Assembly: GCA_905221605.1 (NCBI GenBank)
Contig: CAJNDS010000080.1
Coordinates: 581,455 to 645,454 of the forward strand
DNA: 64,000 bases
DNA from: Symbiodinium natans
Taxonomy: Eukaryota; Sar; Dinophyceae; Suessiales; Symbiodiniaceae
Reading direction: 5' to 3'
In this document: positions 53,501 through 61,136 of the stretch, one piece after another
Position numbering within the stretch: position 1 is the stretch's first letter
How the letters are laid out: each line of letters begins with the position of its first letter
The notes under the pieces: model-generated
The model's input: only the letters and a program-made list of their open reading frames with translations
Told to the model about the DNA's origin: nothing
Databases searched by the model: none
Translations under genes and position numbers: made by a program

Positions 53501-55146
53501 GAACTAAAGAAAAATATGTAGCCAGGGTGGCGGAGCGCGTGTTCAGCTGCATGGAAGGCCTAGCCAGTCTGACTCTTTATTCCTAAACCCTAAACCCTAA
53601 CTCCTAAACCCTAAACCCTAAACCCTAAACCCTCAAACCTAAACCCTACAAAAGGAGTCCACATGGAGGTCTTTGGCTGCCATCGTCCCTCTTTCGCATC
53701 ATGATGCCCACTAGCTAGCTGCTGGATTCTGCACAACATCACCTATGGTCCATTTTGTCCCGAATGGGGGGTTTACGAAAACAAGGGACCCCCAAAATAG
53801 TCCCCCAAAATAGTAGGATTCCCTTGTATAGTAAGGACGCCAAGAAGGCTCCCCTAAATTCGGAAATTTCCAGCAACATTTCAGTAGTAGAGGGCGCATG
53901 CTCCGAAGGTTTGACCTACTCTGCAAGGAACGTGTTGCCCGGCAAAGACGCACTGGGAGCCATTTACCGCAAGGGTGCTGGGGGCCTGAGAGGCAGCGGC
54001 GTCTTTGAGAACCACGGAGACCTTGAACAACCACACGCAGTAAACCTTAGAAACCTCAACCTAAACCCTAAACCCTAAACCCTAAACCCTAAACCCTAAA
54101 CCCTAAACCCTAAACCTCTTCTACCCAAGGTTTGGGGTTCAGGGCCAAGCTCAAAATCCAAAAATCCTGAAGCCTAAAACCCTGCAAGCCAAGTCCTAAA
54201 CCCCCCCCCCGTAAACCCCTAAACCCTAAACCCTGAACCCTGAACCCTAAACCCTAAACCCTAAACCCTGAACCCCAAACCCCAAACCCTAAACCCTAAA
54301 CCCTACACCCTAAACCCTAAACCCTAAACCCCAAACCCTAAACCCTAAACCCCCCCTCTAAAGGCACCTGAGGATGGCCGGCAGCGTGGATGGCCGAGGG
54401 ATGAGCAGTGTACAGCCTGGGAATCTTGCTGCTTTAAGGTTTAGGGTTCATAGGGTTTAGGGTTTAGGGTTTAGGGTTTAGGGTTTAGGGTTTAGGGTTT
54501 GGGGTTTAGGGTTTAGGGTTTGGGGTTTAGGGTTTTGGGTACAAGCAAGTAAAACCGGAGTGATAACGATAATGCGTAAGCTGATTTTAACACGCCATTG
54601 AAGTAATAGAGTAGAAGCCACACTGGTCATGCGCTACAGTTCGGCTCCCACTCTAGCCGCTCGCCTAAAACCTAAACCCTATAATTAATCTTTCATTCCC
54701 AAACCAAGCCGTAAACCATACTAATTAAGCCCTTTGTGCTCCCAAATCTGCTCCCAAATCCCAGCCGGCTGCCCAAGAAGAAGCTGTTGAATAAGAGTCT
54801 TGGCAGTTCAGAAACCATAGTATCATAAGAATATGATGGTACCCATCTTGGTGGGGCTGGTTACTTTCATAAGGGAGCCTAGTACTTGGTTTAAGTCTAG
54901 GATATAAAATTTCGGCCTTACCCTAAACCCTAAACCCTAAGCCCTAAACCCTAAACCTTAAACCCTAAACCTTAAACCCTAAACCCTAAACCCTAAACCC
55001 TAAACCCTAAACCCTAAACCCTAAACCCTCCACAAACGAAGACGGGAGGCCAGTCCGGTTCACCAGCCAATGACTCACGAAGAGAGTGAGGTGGTAGGTG
55101 TGCCCGGCCCAGTTCCTCGAGGCAGTGTCAAGAGATGTGATGAATA
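42381..55146 (-). CDS. VPS13-like lipid-transfer protein, many small exons
   Basis: Gene-level call built from separate exons listed below. The strongest link is FVSHWLVNRTGLP at about 55.1 kb, the W-hydrophobic-VN(R/K)TGLP signature of the VPS13 adaptor-binding (VAB/SHR-BD) repeats. Further down come RRYTFINHTQ (46.9 kb), NGWKYTF (43.2 kb) and LFRMVNRTSRTLVFQQ (42.4 kb), which fit later repeats of the same region. VPS13 proteins bridge organelle membranes and move phospholipids through a long groove. The N-terminal chorein region is expected to the right, and exons at 56-60 kb may belong to it. Neither end of the gene, nor that it is one gene, is proven. Confidence 0.55.
42574..42710 (+). 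repeat. three 46-bp tandem units
   Basis: GTTCATGG(C/T)TGGGATA begins each unit, and each ends with GTCTACTTT(A/C)CTA or a variant. Intronic. Confidence 0.75.
43052..43121 (-). CDS. coding exon with telomere-repeat donor
   Basis: Frame ADGDPFPAAPSALISRACGA then QPR, ending CCACG before GTTTAGGG. Confidence 0.6.
43168..43265 (-). CDS. VPS13-like exon
   Basis: Frame EEAFRSPRQEARQWTIATVE then APPDMNGWKYTFN. The D-x-x-GW-x-Y block resembles the aromatic core of VPS13/dysferlin-type beta repeats. Confidence 0.75.
43567..43674 (+). mobile_element. family E element, copy 1
   Basis: Ends CTTAGTTGCTTGA and the complement of TTCAGCGATTAAG; core ATAAGCCCCCAAAA...GCATCCCAAAAACT is shared with 46228-46328. 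Confidence 0.7.
43798..43918 (-). CDS. strongly coding exon
   Basis: Frame SPSHGPINPGSPKVRYKVIE then DEAGVVSAPVSEASGETRWL; donor GTAGGCTC. Confidence 0.75.
44230..44310 (-). CDS. 81-nt coding exon
   Basis: Acceptor ACCTTGCAG and donor GTAGGGTTTAGGG bracket exactly 27 codons: EGSGIVLRSAKIQLMSPGRI then LQGTHGS. Confidence 0.8.
44335..44700 (+). repeat. TACATACG(TACA) microsatellite and (AT/CATA)n
   Basis: A run of the 12-base CATACGTACATA type at 44435-44572, flanked by TATA/CATA tracts. All long frames here encode only YMC or THI repeats. Confidence 0.85.
44836..44924 (-). CDS. 89-nt coding exon
   Basis: Acceptor TGCGTGCAG; frame GFCFDISGTNELSFSAGFRL then TQLLDFEAP; donor GTGATC. Confidence 0.8.
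44936..45115 (+). repeat. AT-rich microsatellite
   Basis: TATATA, TAATAATA and ATACATAT runs, intronic between 44924 and 45235. Confidence 0.8.
45235..45536 (-). CDS. Thr-rich exon, mucin-like linker
   Basis: From ATG: MQICRVSFRMVIKHPHYVGL, then SRSVTLESAESSRWSWLSED, then GSNTTAPLTTTTVSTTPPTT. Open for 100 codons. Low complexity at the end; the exon limits are uncertain. Confidence 0.45.
45672..45748 (-). CDS. coding exon, Pro/Glu-rich
   Basis: Acceptor CTCCGCTAG; frame ELPKDEPKAYEPSSPAPAES then PMSHM; donor GTAGGG. Confidence 0.75.
46098..46195 (+). mobile_element. family A element
   Basis: TAGCCCAGGAACC ... GGTAGCACTGGGC, with the AAGGGAACCCAGAAAC core. No telomere-like expansion in this copy. 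Confidence 0.7.
46228..46328 (+). mobile_element. family E element, copy 2
   Basis: Ends CTTAATTGCTGAGTTCA and the complement of ACTCACTCAGCTACTAAG. Sits 33 bp from the family-A copy. Confidence 0.7.
46521..46596 (-). CDS. coding exon, likely VPS13-like gene
   Basis: Acceptor GGCCCCAG; frame PVDDQAKRSAGRTIWVFDGI then KTLETG, followed by a G tract that starts the intron. Confidence 0.75.
46600..46653 (+). repeat. GGGCCTCTA 9-mer array
   Basis: Six copies (one with CCA), then TTTAGGG units, then two more copies at about 46691-46710. Another locally homogenised 9-mer variant. Confidence 0.85.
46908..46985 (-). CDS. VPS13-like exon
   Basis: Acceptor TTTGCAAG; frame VTRRYTFINHTQRTHQSAYP then EPVFRAS. 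The R-Y-x-hydrophobic-x-N-H/K-T pattern matches VPS13 VAB repeats. Confidence 0.75.
47297..47340 (-). CDS. coding exon with GTGAGC donor
   Basis: Frame GDFSWSLLIDSFIH; donor GTGAGCGG. The next open piece downstream reads RQPELPWELKSKLSIL (about 47200-47250). Confidence 0.6.
47382..47490 (+). mobile_element. family A element
   Basis: GGTAGCCCAGTAACC at the left and GGTACCACTGGGCTACC at the right, with the full GGGCACCCTTTTTTGGGTTG core. Followed by (AT)n at 47494-47524. Confidence 0.8.
47732..47779 (-). CDS. coding exon, likely VPS13-like gene
   Basis: Acceptor TTCTACAG; frame TMLVEAPRVALTWDTQ. Confidence 0.6.
48017..48180 (-). CDS. probable coding exon
   Basis: Acceptor TTTAACCCAG and donor GTGAGTC enclose SPSMSLENLSFSYWHCQGAL then LAVDNTPCIWYTLSPRVSRR. 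The plus strand is also open over the whole exon (LRLTLGDRVYHMQGVLSTA), so the strand rests on the splice sites. Confidence 0.5.
48191..48291 (+). mobile_element. family F element, copy 2
   Basis: TTGGGACGTGCCCCCTTATA and the complement of GGGGGAACATCCCAA at the ends; AGTCCTT inside both arms. Confidence 0.7.
48464..48628 (+). mobile_element. degenerate family D element with CCCTAAA expansion
   Basis: GCTTACGAAAAAAATCGGGT ... CCCTAAGTTCCGAAACCACC, with repeat units in the middle. Confidence 0.5.
48675..48890 (+). repeat. TACGCG motif cluster
   Basis: Nine TACGCG, most as CCTACGCGG, often paired (CCTACGCGGACCTACGCG), in 200 bp. CpG-rich and unlike its surroundings. Confidence 0.8.
49555..49623 (+). 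mobile_element. family F element, short copy 3
   Basis: Ends TTGGGATGTTCC and the complement of GGAGCATCCCAA; 69 bp. Confidence 0.65.
49925..50180. repeat. about 105-bp degenerate tandem repeat
   Basis: Recurring GTTCGCAAAAGGC, (T)TATAAA(A/G)GG and AA(A/T)(C/G)GCTGCAAAT(A/T)CCA at about 105-bp spacing, giving a repetitive 232-codon minus frame (units around CEHAHNAGMCSTFPFYKTHS). Coding status unclear. Confidence 0.55.
50783..50837 (-). CDS. coding exon after a family B element
   Basis: Acceptor GGACAACTAAG is the family-B end; frame YIVEVVKLFWNPGSATH. Confidence 0.6.
50838..50940 (-). mobile_element. family B element, copy 1
   Basis: Nearly identical to 62104-62201: CTTAGTTGTCCAGTAACCTGG ... 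GGTTACCTACTCTACTACTAG. Confidence 0.75.
51255..51364 (+). mobile_element. family A element
   Basis: TAGGCCAGTAACC ... GGCACCACTGGGCTA, with the GGGCACCCTTTTTGTTAGG core. Confidence 0.7.
51492..51590 (-). CDS. coding exon, acidic/Ser-rich
   Basis: Frame SRRRDSEAEADPDTSSPYVG then RPSVLNFALLGG, followed by a G tract. Confidence 0.7.
51915..52075 (-). CDS. coding exon, unknown protein
   Basis: Frame AGRSKEPRKPAEANSRTPWL, then STSTPRILHLDTRAPREGLS, then NDVARRSDP. Confidence 0.6.
52085..52171 (+). repeat. three 29-bp tandem units
   Basis: GGAAACATGGGGGTTTGGGG plus ATGATCTGT, repeated three times with one indel. Confidence 0.85.
52250..52300 (-). CDS. 51-nt coding exon
   Basis: Acceptor GAGATGCAG and donor GTAATTG bracket exactly 17 codons, EGTFDVGMAEVVAGLGL. 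Confidence 0.75.
52446..52542 (-). CDS. coding exon, likely VPS13-like gene
   Basis: Frame KASAGLDDPQMSIAGNSLRP then LSQHVIQACRGPL. Confidence 0.7.
52915..53580. other. AT-richer stretch, no supported exon
   Basis: Contains repeated AACATTCTGAAAC and GGTGTCGC motifs at irregular spacing. No clear coding signal. Confidence 0.4.
53764..53871 (-). mobile_element. family D element
   Basis: GGGGGTTTACGAAAACAAGGG ... CTAAATTCGGAAATTTCC, internal AATAGTAGGATTCCC as in 36926. Confidence 0.7.
53880..54036 (-). CDS. strongly coding exon, likely VPS13-like gene
   Basis: About 50 codons: VWLFKVSVVLKDAAASQAPS, then TLAVNGSQCVFAGQHVPCRV, then GQTFGACALYY. A TGA follows immediately, but a GA donor two bases earlier could remove it. 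Confidence 0.65.
54368..54416 (-). CDS. 49-nt coding exon
   Basis: Acceptor GATTCCCAG; frame CTLLIPRPSTLPAIL; donor GTGCC. Confidence 0.6.
55027..55146 (-). CDS. VPS13-like exon with the WxVNxTGLP motif
   Basis: 39 codons: ITSLDTASRNWAGHTYHLTL then FVSHWLVNRTGLPSSFVEG. W-L-V-N-R-T-G-L-P is the best single family signature in the window (VPS13 VAB repeat). Flanked by CCCTAAA at the 3' side and TTTAGGG at the 5' side. Confidence 0.85.
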
Positions 55147-56068
55147 GGGTTTAGGGTTTAGGGTTTAGGGTTTAGGGTTTAGGGTTTAGGGTTTAGGGTT
55201 TAGGGTTTAGGGTTTAGGGTTTAGGGGCTGGCATGCAACACTTTGGGAACAGAGAGGAAAGGGAAGGTTTGCGCCGCATTGGCTGGCATGTTTTTGGTAT
55301 GTTCTCTTATAGGGTTCTTAAGGGAGGGGGTTCTTAGGGTTTAGGGTTTAGGGTTTAGGGTTTAGGGGGTATGCAACCCCAAGTTTCCCTAATACTCCCC
55401 ACTGCTCCCTAAAGCTCCCTAAGCTTGCCTAAGATTCCCCAGGTACCTACCCCCCACGAACCCCCTTAAGAACAATAGGAACTATACTCGGTAAGGTTTG
55501 CACCCTCAAGCCCAAACCCTAAACCCTTGCTACCACTCGCAGGGCCATTTTCAGTCAAACCACCCTTGAAATATGCTTCGCGGAAGCTGCGCCGGACGGG
55601 CTGGCAGACTCTAAATCGGGGATTCGAGGGGTATAGGGTTTAGGGCTTCGGTTGTTTCATTTTGGTTCCTAAAGGCCCTTCACACCCCAAAGACGTCGCA
55701 TTCAAAGTCCTTCACGCCCCAAAGAAGTCGCATTCAAAGTCCCGTGCAAACAACACGCTGACCCGCATGAATTAGCGAACCCTCCTCGCAACATGAGGCT
55801 AACCCTAGACCTCACAACCTTAGAACCTTGAAACGCCTTATACGCTTGCAACCCTAAACGCCCTAAACCCAACAAACTGCACTCCTCATCAACCCTAAAC
55901 CTTCAACGCTAAACCCTAAACCCTAAACCCTAAACCCTAAATCGTAAACCCTAAAACCTAAACCCTAAAACCTAAACCCCACAGACGCCGCGCACCATCT
56001 CGAAAAAGCCCGTCCAAGGCTCCGAAGGTGCAGCTCCTGTTGCCAAGTCCTGACTTAGGGATGTGGGT

Positions 56069-56210
56069 AGGGTTTAGGGTTTAGGGTTTAGGGTTTAGGG
56101 TTTAGGGTTTAGGGTTTAGGGTTTAGGGTTTAGGGTTTAGGGTTTAGGGTTTAGGGTCTAGGGTTTAGGGTTTAGGGTTTAGGGTTTAGGGTTTAGGGAT
56201 AAGGGCTTAG
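56069..56210 (+). repeat. long TTTAGGG array
   Basis: About 19 units with one TCTAGGG variant. Confidence 0.9.
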
Positions 56211-56232
56211 GGTTTGGGGCAACCCCCATACG

Positions 56233-56297
56233 CTGGACTCTTCCACCGGAAGCGGTATGAACCAAAGTTAGCGTATCAGAGCACGAGTCGGGATTAA
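56233..56297 (-). CDS. coding exon, unknown
   Basis: Frame NPDSCSDTLTLVHTASGGRV then QRMGVA, with a GTATGGGGG donor that resembles a family-D end. Confidence 0.6.
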
Positions 56298-56738
56298 AGT
56301 TCAGGGTTTAGGGTTTAGGGCTAGGGTTTAGGGTGTGGGGAGCCAGAGGCATCCAGAAGGATCCAGCAGAATCTAACCAGTAGCGTCCCTGCATTGGAGC
56401 TCTTGCTTCAACCTTGACGGCTATGAACCCTACTAAGCGGCTTATGGTCTAGGTACGCGAAACTGATTATAGGCCCTAAACCCTAAACCCTAAACCCTAA
56501 ACCCTAAACCCCAAACCCTAAACCCTAAACCCAAATTTGGGGTTCATTTCGTCCCGGAGGAGGGTGCTGGGGGACTGAAGGCTTGAAGGGTCCAGATCAC
56601 CAACGTGTCCTCTGATAACAGACATCGTTCCTCCGAGACCATAGGAGAGAAAGTACCGAATTCCTTGGGCTTCTCTACAAGGATTTAGGGTTTAGGGTTT
56701 AGGGTTTAGGATTTAGGGTTTAGGGTTTAGGGTTTAGG

Positions 56739-56845
56739 GCTATCCGCAACAGAAGGCAACTTCCAAAGCGCCCCAGGTCGGTCCTCTCCAGGGTTAGCCC
56801 CTCATCTTTCTGCATATGCACCTTGCGGCACACAGCCACGGCTGG
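56739..56845 (-). CDS. strongly coding exon
   Basis: 36 codons: AVAVCRKVHMQKDEGLTLER then TDLGRFGSCLLLRIA. Confidence 0.75.
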
Positions 56846-57783
56846 CTCCCTAAATCATGTCCTCGACACTTTTAGTTCTGACCTTGGCTGCACTTAGGAG
56901 GGTAGTAAAAAACTAAACTTTTAGCTGCCTTATTAAGAAACCCAATAAACCCAAAAAGGCTAAAGATCTAAAGTTACAGTAAAGCACCACAAAGTGACGA
57001 GCTCCCTAAATCCTAACCCCCAAAGCCCATTCTCCCCGATGCCGGATCCAACGCTTGCCCTCCTTGCAGCCCCCCTGATCTTACAACAAAAACAAACTCT
57101 ACTTCGTAACCTTAAACGACAAACGCGCTCAAATCCTAAGCCCTAAACCCTAAACCCTAAAGAACCCAAAGCCCCAAACCCGATTCCCAGACATACCAGC
57201 CCTCAGCAAAAGCTTGCGAGGCAAAAAAACAAAAGCTGTGCCTCCACACCCTAAACCCCAAACCCCTAACCCTAAACCCAAACACCCCAAACCCTCAACC
57301 CTAAACGCCCCCAAAACAGCTGCGCCTCCAGCTGTCGCCCAGCGGGGCCCAGAAAGTGAAGGACCTGCTCCCCAAAAAACGTGCGAAGGGCTTGTCTGTA
57401 AGGGGGTTACAGGGTTTAGAGTTTCGGGTTGAGGTTTAAGTTTAGGGTCTAGGGTCTAGGGTTTAGGGTTTAGGGTGTAGGGTTTAGGGTTTAGGGTTTA
57501 GGGTTTCGGGTTGAGGTTTAAGTTTAGGGTCTAGGCTTTAGTCTGCAGTTTCGGGAGGGGGTTGGGCTTGCAGGAATGTGAGGAAGGCTTTTTTTCTATT
57601 GAGGCTTACAGGGTTAGGAAGGGTTCATAAAGGCTTCCGGGATAGCCTGTGAAGCCCTCTGAAAAAAGTTTCCTCTTAAACCCCCATAAGGGAAAAGATC
57701 AACTATATCAAGGGCCTACCCGCTGTTTTATAGGGGGGCTTACAGGGTTCAGTGGGTCTGGAGTGGCTGGGTTGGGGTTTTCG

Positions 57784-57870
57784 GGCTTTTGCAAAATGCC
57801 ACAAATACACCCTGCGCAATCCTAAGTTTGCAGATCTGGGCGAGGGCAATGTCATTGGCGCCAGGTGGGG
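57784..57870 (-). CDS. coding exon, unknown
   Basis: Frame ALAQICKLRIAQGVFVAFCK then SPKT. Confidence 0.55.
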
Positions 57871-58049
57871 GGTTGGGGGGGGGATTATTCGGGACTGGGG
57901 TTTGGGGGGGGCGGGGGTGGGCGGGGATGGGGGGGGGGTTGCGTCTTGTGGGGGACCCTATTTCACAAGCTTCCCTGAGAAATTTGGAAGGGTTTCTAGT
58001 TTGGGGTTTAGGCTAGCATGACCAACCCTAAGCCCTCAGCCCTAAACCC

Positions 58050-58160
58050 TAACATTTCCAGGCCTGCTTCTTCGTGTGAAGGTGGTTGGTTCGCTTGGAG
58101 CTCGGTGTGACCGCATAGCCCTCCAGCTGAAGCGGCGGATCCAGTTTGTAGGTTTCCTGA
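58050..58160 (-). CDS. strongly coding exon
   Basis: Frame ETYKLDPPLQLEGYAVTPSS then KRTNHLHTKKQAWKC. The closing KKQAWK is reminiscent of a PH-like strand (inference only). Confidence 0.65.
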
Positions 58161-58572
58161 GTGGCTTAGGGTTCAGGGCTTCCAGTTTAGGCCTAAACCC
58201 TAAACCCTTAACCCTAATCCTTTTTGAAGTAGGCTTGGGGGCTCTTAAGGAAGGAGCGGTTCAGCCGCCAGAATAGAACAATCATAATGCCTTTGCGAAG
58301 CCATAAGACTGCTAGCCAGGCTGCCTAGCCGGCCTAGCCCCCGACTTAATTTGCAGCTTCCCAAGCATTGGTGTGGATGCATGAAAAGCTACATGTCTAT
58401 ATGGCATGATCGGCTCACAAAGAGGTTTAGGTGGATGAATTCGAAGGGAAGGGGGGGTTGGGGGCAGCTTTGGAAAAGCCTCGGACCCTTCATCGGGTCA
58501 AGTAAGGGGTAAGGGTTTTGGGGGGGAGGGGGGGAGATTCGGGAGATTGATGCGGACCCACCGTGTTCCAAG

Positions 58573-58663
58573 TCATCCCAAGATCAAAGCCCGGATTTGC
58601 TGCTCAGTATCGTAGGCTTCGTCGTCGCTGTCGCTGGCCCCATTGGCAGTGTCCTTTGGAAGC
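58573..58663 (-). CDS. acidic coding exon
   Basis: Acceptor CTCCTGAG; frame LPKDTANGASDSDDEAYDTE then QQIRALILG and TGA. Confidence 0.75.
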
Positions 58664-59129
58664 CTCAGGAGAACTGGTGAGACAGCCGGGGGCATTGGGA
58701 TATGTAGGAAGTTTAGGGCCTAGGGTTCTTGTTGAGGTCTCTCACGTGTCGGGTGGACTCGGGGAACCAATGAAGAAGGGAACCAGCCAAACACTATAAC
58801 TCAAGTTCCGAAAACGAATGGCCCCTTAAGGGGTGCGCTTTCAAGGGACGTCCCAGTATGTGCACTTGTTTTTGGAACAACACCCCCCCCCCCCCCCCCC
58901 AAACATAGTTCTCTGAGATTTCCAGGCCCTGACTCGTGTAGCTGCTTGTATGCAGCTGGGATAAACTCCCGAGGGGCTGGTCTACATATCCCTCGACCAA
59001 GCACCTTGAACCCATGTCCCTAAGCCCGAAACCCTAAACCCTAAACCCTAAACCCGAAACCCTAAGCCCATCAAATTCCTGGCGCAAGTCCGATTAGGTT
59101 TTAGGATTTAGGGTTTAGGGTTTAGGATA

Positions 59130-59221
59130 ATTTTGAGGCGGCTTTCGGGTCTACTGCACACGAGCAGCCTCAGCTCCATGAACACGTGGTCCACGGCTGC
59201 CACGGCCTTTGGCAGAGTTGG
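59130..59221 (-). CDS. strongly coding exon
   Basis: Frame LPKAVAAVDHVFMELRLLVC then SRPESRLKIIL. Confidence 0.75.
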
Positions 59222-59564
59222 AAAAAGACCCTTAGACCTTAGCCCCTAGCCCTAAACCCTAAACCCTAAACCCTAAACCCCAAACCCTAACCCTAAACCT
59301 AAATCCTACTCCCTGTTTCTGATGGGGTTCCTGAAAAAAATATTGAAACGGCTATCGACAAAGAATGAAGAAGGGTGCCGTTAAAACAAAGGGCTTGGTA
59401 AGAGATCTATAAGCCCAACAAAATACCCCCCCCCCCCCTGGCCCCCCCTAACCCCCAAACCCGAATTAGACCCAAGGGGGACATCAATGGAAAGGCGGCT
59501 GAGTCACTACAGCCCCCTAGGCCCTAACCCTAAACCCTAAACCCGAAACCCTATACCCTAAACC

Positions 59565-59655
59565 CCTTGAACTCCTGCTGCCTTGTCTTCTCCAGGCAGA
59601 ATGTCGCAGTCGGCCGTGTTCCGCAGCTCTTCTTCATCAAAGCTTAGCCTGTGAC
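59565..59655 (-). CDS. acidic coding exon
   Basis: Frame HRLSFDEEELRNTADCDILP then GEDKAAGVQ; donor in GGTTTAGG-type sequence. Confidence 0.75.
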
Positions 59656-60084
59656 GATGTGGGTTTAGGGTTTAGGGTTTAAGGTTTAGGGTTTAGGGTT
59701 TAGGATGTAGGGCTTCGGGTCTGGCGATGCAGTAACTTCCTGAAATTTTGCAACCCTGCATTCGCTACGAGGCTCACGGAACCAAAAGCTTATCTAGGAT
59801 GGCCCGTAAGCCCCTCCCAAAAATATTCCTGAATATGATCCTCTTAAACCCACTAAGGGAAAACGCAAAATGTCCCAGGAGCCTACCGACTTAAGAGCAT
59901 TCAAGCGTCTGCTCCGGGAGTCGTATCCCGGTTGATGTCTTGGGCTGCAGGAAACCCACTCACACTGTTCCATGCATCACGAATCTAGACCTCCTGGTTG
60001 AGCAACCCCTAAACCCTAAACCCTAAACCCTAAACCCTAAACCCTAAACCCTAAACCCTAAACCCTAAACCCTAAACCCTAAAC

Positions 60085-60169
60085 CCGCCTCAGATTGCAA
60101 CAAAGGCGGTTGCAAACAAACATCAGCGGCTCGACGGCAATGATGTAGAAGATGGCGTCAGTGGGCGTC
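60085..60169 (-). CDS. 85-nt coding exon with telomere-repeat donor
   Basis: Acceptor GATTGCGATAG; 28 codons TPTDAIFYIIAVEPLMFVCN then RLCCNLRR; donor is GTTTAGGG of the 11-unit array at 60006. Confidence 0.8.
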
Positions 60170-60606
60170 CTATCGCAATCACAGCAAAGGAAGGGCATTA
60201 GGGTTTAGGGTTTAGGGTTTAGGGTTTAGGGTTTTAGGGTTCCACAACTGTATAACCATGAGGGCGGAAGCTTCTGAACACTGTGTCGACACGCAGACAC
60301 AAGCACAGAGCTGGCAACCTAAACCCTAAACCCTAAACCCTAAACCCTAAACCCTAAACCCTAAACCCTAAACCCTAAATTGTACCCGTGTCATGCAGTG
60401 TCCGGTCTGACATGTCGCGCATCGCTCGCTGGGATCATGGTGCGTCTCGGGATGCGAAGTTGGGGAAACCCTAAACGTTTAGGGTTTAGGGTTTAGGGTT
60501 TAGGGTTTGGGGTTTAGGGTTTAGGGTTTAGGGTTTAGGGTTTAGGAGGGTTTAGGGTTTAACCCTAAACCCTAAACCCTATGCATCAGGGTCCGACTTA
60601 CAAATT

Positions 60607-60654
60607 TGCGGAGTGCCTGGAGAGGGACGATTGAAGAACCATGCAAGGCCTGAC
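60607..60654 (-). CDS. 48-nt coding exon with GTAAGT donor
   Basis: Acceptor TGGGGTCAG and donor GTAAGTC bracket ALHGSSIVPLQALRKF. Confidence 0.65.
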
Positions 60655-60683
60655 CCCAAACTCTGTGCGTCATCTGGGGGCTC

Positions 60684-60893
60684 TTTCAAAAGGATTTGTA
60701 GTCTTTGGCGGGTATATAAGGAGTACCCTTTTTTGGGGGGTTCTTTTAAAGGGATTTGTTGTCTTGGGGGTATATATAAGGAGTTCCTTTTTGGGGGGTT
60801 CTTTAAAATACTTGGGGGTATATACGGGGTACCCTTTTTGGGGTTCTTTTGAAAGGATTTGTAGTACTTGGGGGCATATATGCGGTGCCCATT
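60684..60893 (+). repeat. four about 58-bp tandem units in an intron
   Basis: GGATTTGTAGTCTTGGGGG, then TATATAAGGAGTACCC, then TTTTTGGGGGGTTCTTT, repeated with one shortened unit. The intron starts with a family-D-like GTGAGGTGGGGATTTCCGAA. Confidence 0.75.
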
Positions 60894-60924
60894 GTTTCGG
60901 AAATCCCCACCTCACCTCGGGCGA

Positions 60925-61015
60925 GTTAAGCCGGCCCCGTAGATCGTTGAGCACCTGCGCCAAGGGTGGGAAAGAAGGTGCCAGCTTCCAGTCAACGGGT
61001 CGGGTCGCACATCAT
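60925..61015 (-). CDS. coding exon
   Basis: Frame RPVDWKLAPSFPPLAQVLND then LRGRLNSPE; donor GTGAGG. Confidence 0.7.
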
Positions 61016-61136
61016 CTAAACCCTAAACCCTAAACCCTGAACTAAATCCTAACCATAAAAACCTAAACCCTAAACCCTAAACCCTAAACCCTGAACCCTA
61101 AACCCTAAACCCTAAACCCTAAACTCTAAACTAAAT

